Below are positions 61,119-64,000 of a DNA stretch of 64,000 bases, one piece after another. This stretch comes from Nitrosomonas sp. (GTDB lineage: Bacteria; Pseudomonadota; Gammaproteobacteria; Burkholderiales; Nitrosomonadaceae): positions 39,375 through 103,374 of the forward strand of contig NZ_JAIEMO010000034.1 in the NCBI RefSeq assembly GCF_019752095.1, in the 5' to 3' direction. Every line of letters starts with the position of its first letter. The stretch's first letter is position 1. Position numbers and translations under genes: made by a program. The notes beneath the pieces are model-generated. The model worked only from the letters and a program-made list of their open reading frames with translations, searched no databases and was not told the DNA's origin.

Positions 61119-62459
61119 ATGAGTAATCGAGAAGAAATTAATACATTAATTGAAGCGAAATGGATTATTCCTGTTGAACCTGCTGGAATTGTACTAAATC
61201 AACATGCCATTGCAATTGATCAAGGGTTCATCAAAGATATTCTTCCGATAACCGAAGCCAATCAACGTTACAAACCACAACAAACATTCACTCTGAGTGA
61301 TCACGCATTGATTCCGGGATTGATCAATTTGCACACTCATGCAGCCATGACGCTCATGAGAGGACTTGCTGACGATCTACCTCTAATGGAATGGCTCAAC
61401 AAACACATTTGGCCGACAGAAAATCAGCATGTCAATGCGCGATTCGTACTGGATGGTACTCAGCTCGCTTGTGCCGAGATGATCAAAGGTGGCATTACCT
61501 GCTTCAATGACATGTATTTTTTTCCGGAATCCTGCGCGCAAGCCGCGACAAGTTCAGGAATACGCGCTGCTATCGGCATGATTGTAATTGATTTCCAGAC
61601 ACCTTATGCCAGCGATGCCGACGATTATTTAGCCAAAGGATTGGAATTACGCGACAAGTATCAACACAATTCACTGCTATCTTTCTGTTTTGCACCTCAC
61701 GCACCCTATACCGTCAGCGACAAAACCTTTAGCAGCATTCTGACTTACGCAGAACAACTCGACGCACCGGTTCATACCCATTTGCATGAAACCCGGGATG
61801 AAATTCGCATCAACCTGGAATCAAGTGGGGTAAGACCCTTAGAGCGCATGCAACAATTAGGACTACTTAGCCCCAATTTGATCGCCGTGCATATGGTGCA
61901 TCTGACCGATCATGAAATTAAACTGGCACATCAATATAATTGCAGCATTGCACACTGTCCTTCATCTAATATGAAATTAGCCAGTGGAATTGCACCAATC
62001 TCATCATTAGTAAATCAAGGCATTAATGTCGGCCTCGGCACCGACGGCGCAGCCAGCAATAATCGCTTGGATATGTTTGAAGAAATGCGCCTTGCAGCGC
62101 TGCTAGCCAAAACAACCAGTGGCCGAGCTGATACCCTACCCGCCCATCAAGTACTAAAAATGGCCACCTTGAACGGTGCCATTGCTTTAGGATTGGATCA
62201 TTTGACGGGTTCATTGACCATTGGGAAAGCAGCCGATATCACAGCCATCAATTTCTCTCACCTTAATCTTACCCCTTGCTATGACCCCGTCTCACATTTA
62301 GTCTATGCCGCAGGCCGTGAAAACGTGAGCCATGTGTGGGTAAATGGTAGAATGCTGCTGGAAGACAAACAATTGACGACGATTAACCAAGCCGAACTGC
62401 AATATCGCACAACCATCTGGCAAGAATGTATTGCGGCAACGTCAAAACAATCGAACTAA
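61119..62459 (+). CDS. mtaD: 5-methylthioadenosine / S-adenosylhomocysteine deaminase
   Basis: The product is 446 residues: an amidohydrolase with [19 protein letters not shown] metal site, [18 protein letters not shown] and [13 protein letters not shown]. It deaminates MTA or SAH in the methionine salvage or methyl cycle. It lies 11 bp ahead of ubiG, a pairing seen in many betaproteobacteria. Confidence 0.9.
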   Translation: MSNREEINTLIEAKWIIPVEPAGIVLNQHAIAIDQGFIKDILPITEANQRYKPQQTFTLSDHALIPGLINLHTHAAMTLMRGLADDLPLMEWLNKHIWPTENQHVNARFVLDGTQLACAEMIKGGITCFNDMYFFPESCAQAATSSGIRAAIGMIVIDFQTPYASDADDYLAKGLELRDKYQHNSLLSFCFAPHAPYTVSDKTFSSILTYAEQLDAPVHTHLHETRDEIRINLESSGVRPLERMQQLGLLSPNLIAVHMVHLTDHEIKLAHQYNCSIAHCPSSNMKLASGIAPISSLVNQGINVGLGTDGAASNNRLDMFEEMRLAALLAKTTSGRADTLPAHQVLKMATLNGAIALGLDHLTGSLTIGKAADITAINFSHLNLTPCYDPVSHLVYAAGRENVSHVWVNGRMLLEDKQLTTINQAELQYRTTIWQECIAATSKQSN

Positions 62460-62469
62460 AGGAATGCAC

Positions 62470-63177
62470 ATGGAAAATGACGGTATTAACGCTGATCCGA
62501 TGGAACTCGAGAAATTCAGCCAGCTTGCTCACCGCTGGTGGGACCCAAACAGTGAATTTAAACCATTACATGATATCAACCCATTACGCCTTAACTACAT
62601 CAATGATCTAACCGAAGGACTAGCTGGAAAAACCGTGCTGGATGTCGGTTGCGGTGGCGGCATTCTATCCGAAAGCATGGCATCATTGAACGCGCATGTC
62701 ACCGGCATTGACCTGAGCGATAAAGCACTCAAGGTTGCCAAGCTACACCTGCTGGAAAGCGGCTATGACGTTGATTATCGCAAAATTACCGTAGAATCTC
62801 TGGCGCAAGAAAAACCGCATCACTATGATGTTGTCACCTGCATGGAAATGCTCGAGCATGTGCCCGACCCAATGAGCGTTATTCACGCGTGCACTCAATT
62901 GGTCAAACCAGATGGCTGGGTATTTTTCTCAACCATCAATCGCAATCCGAAATCCTATCTGTTCGCCATTATTGGCGCAGAATATATTTTAAATCTATTG
63001 CCGCGCGGCACACATGAATATGCCAAATTCATCAAGCCTTCCGAACTTGCGCGTATGGCGCGTAATGCTGGCCTAACCGACGAAAAATTGATCGGCATGA
63101 CGTATAATCCGTTCACCAAAATATATGCATTGGAAAATGATACCGACGTCAACTACATCATGGCATATCGCAGCTAA
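62470..63177 (+). CDS. ubiG: Ubiquinone biosynthesis O-methyltransferase UbiG
   Basis: The product is 235 residues from the ATG at 62470, with AAAGGA 7 bp upstream; upstream in-frame ATGs are less well placed. SAM-binding [16 protein letters not shown] and the UbiG pattern [26 protein letters not shown] are clear. It methylates both O positions in ubiquinone synthesis. Confidence 0.96.
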   Translation: MENDGINADPMELEKFSQLAHRWWDPNSEFKPLHDINPLRLNYINDLTEGLAGKTVLDVGCGGGILSESMASLNAHVTGIDLSDKALKVAKLHLLESGYDVDYRKITVESLAQEKPHHYDVVTCMEMLEHVPDPMSVIHACTQLVKPDGWVFFSTINRNPKSYLFAIIGAEYILNLLPRGTHEYAKFIKPSELARMARNAGLTDEKLIGMTYNPFTKIYALENDTDVNYIMAYRS

Positions 63178-63204
63178 CTCACATTTTCTCGCTAATCGCA
63201 CTGA

Positions 63205-63852
63205 ATGATTAAAGCTGTTCTCTTTGATTTTGATGGAACACTCGCCGACACCGCGCCTGACCTCGGTAATGCCTTAAACCGGCAACGCATCGCACGCGGG
63301 TTAACCGAATTACCTATTACCCAGATCCGCCCAGTGGCATCTGCAGGTGCGCGTGGCTTGCTGGGACTTGGCTTCAATATCAAGCCCGGCGACGATGGCT
63401 ACGAATCCATGCGCGATGAATTTCTGGATTTTTACACCCAGCGACTGTGTCACGACACTTGCTTGTTTCCAGGCGTTGAAGCCCTGTTGAATCAAATGGA
63501 AACAATGAATTTACCCTGGGGCATTGTCACCAATAAGCCTTCGCGTTTTGCGCATCCAATTATCCAAATGCTCGGTTTAGCGCAACGAGTCGCCTGCGTC
63601 ATATGTGGCGACGAAACCGCCCACATCAAACCACACCCTGAACCGCTCCTAGCAGCCAGCAACAAAATGACCGTCCCCCCTATTCACTGCATTTATCTAG
63701 GTGACGACATACGCGATGTCCAAGCCAGCTTGGCAGCTGGCATGCAACCCATCGTTGCACGCTATGGCTATCTGGGCAATGATCAACCGCCTGAGACCTG
63801 GGGCGCACACCATCTGATCGATCATCCTGAAGAATTGCTGACTCACCTGTAA
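63205..63852 (+). CDS. gph: Phosphoglycolate phosphatase (HAD family)
   Basis: The product is 215 residues: FDFDGTLADTAPDL at the N-terminus, TNKPSRFA, KPHPEPLL and YLGDDIRDVQAS, the four HAD motifs. It dephosphorylates 2-phosphoglycolate. The ubiG-gph order is common in proteobacteria. Confidence 0.92.
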   Translation: MIKAVLFDFDGTLADTAPDLGNALNRQRIARGLTELPITQIRPVASAGARGLLGLGFNIKPGDDGYESMRDEFLDFYTQRLCHDTCLFPGVEALLNQMETMNLPWGIVTNKPSRFAHPIIQMLGLAQRVACVICGDETAHIKPHPEPLLAASNKMTVPPIHCIYLGDDIRDVQASLAAGMQPIVARYGYLGNDQPPETWGAHHLIDHPEELLTHL

Positions 63853-63943
63853 AGAAATATTCATTAATTCTGTTAGAATACCCGGCACAGGACTTGAACT
63901 TTTAGATTTCATCACCATCCTAAGCACTACCAAAACGAATACC

Positions 63944-64000
63944 GGGGACGATCTGGTTTCGACGTGGGTTGCAAAGCAGCGCAGGGCATACCGAGGATCA
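63944..64000 (+). ncRNA. ssrA: tmRNA (ssrA), 5' end, cut by window edge
   Basis: GGGGACGATCTGGTTTCGACG followed by TGGGTTGCAAAGCAGCGCA matches the tRNA-like 5' end of bacterial tmRNA. It rescues stalled ribosomes with SmpB. Only 57 bases lie in the window, so the tag reading frame and tRNA 3' part are not visible. Confidence 0.92.

Overview
The window reads as a temperate tailed-phage genome (prophage) inserted in a betaproteobacterial chromosome. It spans position 1 to about 45274 and is cut by the left window edge; chromosomal backbone follows from about 45275 to 64000. A Nitrosomonas-like ammonia oxidiser is the most likely host. This is inferred from a SmbP-like small protein (SmbP was described in Nitrosomonas), two PEP-CTERM proteins, HiPIP, an expanded Crp/Fnr-type regulator, moderately AT-rich DNA and the order of backbone genes. 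No 16S or other decisive marker is present.

Prophage layout, left to right. (1) 1-10850, minus strand: virion genes, with tail sheath (cut by the window edge), a probable major capsid protein, several unnamed head/neck/tail proteins and a prohead protease with scaffold-like tail. An AT-rich plus-strand insert (4342-6544) sits inside this block and carries a CBS protein, a membrane-anchored DUF2726 nuclease-like protein and two unknowns. (2) 11009-15606, plus strand: portal, a probable tail-tube/baseplate protein and a virion transglycosylase. (3) 15913-22588: accessory genes (Crp/Fnr regulator, BON protein, HiPIP, RCK potassium channel with its DUF6394-like partner, SmbP-like lipoprotein) mixed with decayed genes (CsbD, DUF3309). 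(4) 22848-31133, minus strand: terminase large and small subunits, XRE regulator, zinc-finger protein, RusA, DUF551, HNH/DUF968-like protein, AntA/AntB-KilAC antirepressor, P-like and O-like replication proteins and a Cro-like protein. (5) 31268-31684, plus strand: CI-like repressor. (6) 31946-37531: lysogenic-conversion cargo (HAF-repeat PEP-CTERM protein, half-size GDT1-type transporter, secreted protein, SRAP protein, second PEP-CTERM protein). (7) 38072-45092, plus strand: early recombination operon (Fe-S RecB/Cas4-type nuclease, RecT-like annealing protein, a protein ending in an RMF-like domain, Rad50/SbcC-like ATPase), then excisionase-like DUF4224 protein and tyrosine integrase. (8) 45211-45274: the 3' half of tRNA-Leu(UAA), marking the right attachment site.

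The regulatory logic can be read directly. A 17-bp operator, TACAAG-N5-CTTGTA, occurs three times between the divergent cro-like and cI-like genes. It occurs twice more, 6.7 kb away, at the promoter of the recombination operon, so one repressor probably silences both early transcripts. The O-like gene contains 21-bp iterons next to an AT-rich stretch, a lambda-like origin inside the initiator gene.

The backbone (45353-64000) holds housekeeping genes: ypjD/ccsA-like, ffh, dut, coaBC, radC, rpmB-rpmG, a fatty-acid desaturase, rluE, sixA, yggU, yggT, proC, mutM, a GldA/GldF/GldG-type ABC export locus with a DUF4340 protein, an OmpA-family protein, an MTA/SAH deaminase, ubiG, gph and the 5' end of ssrA (tmRNA).
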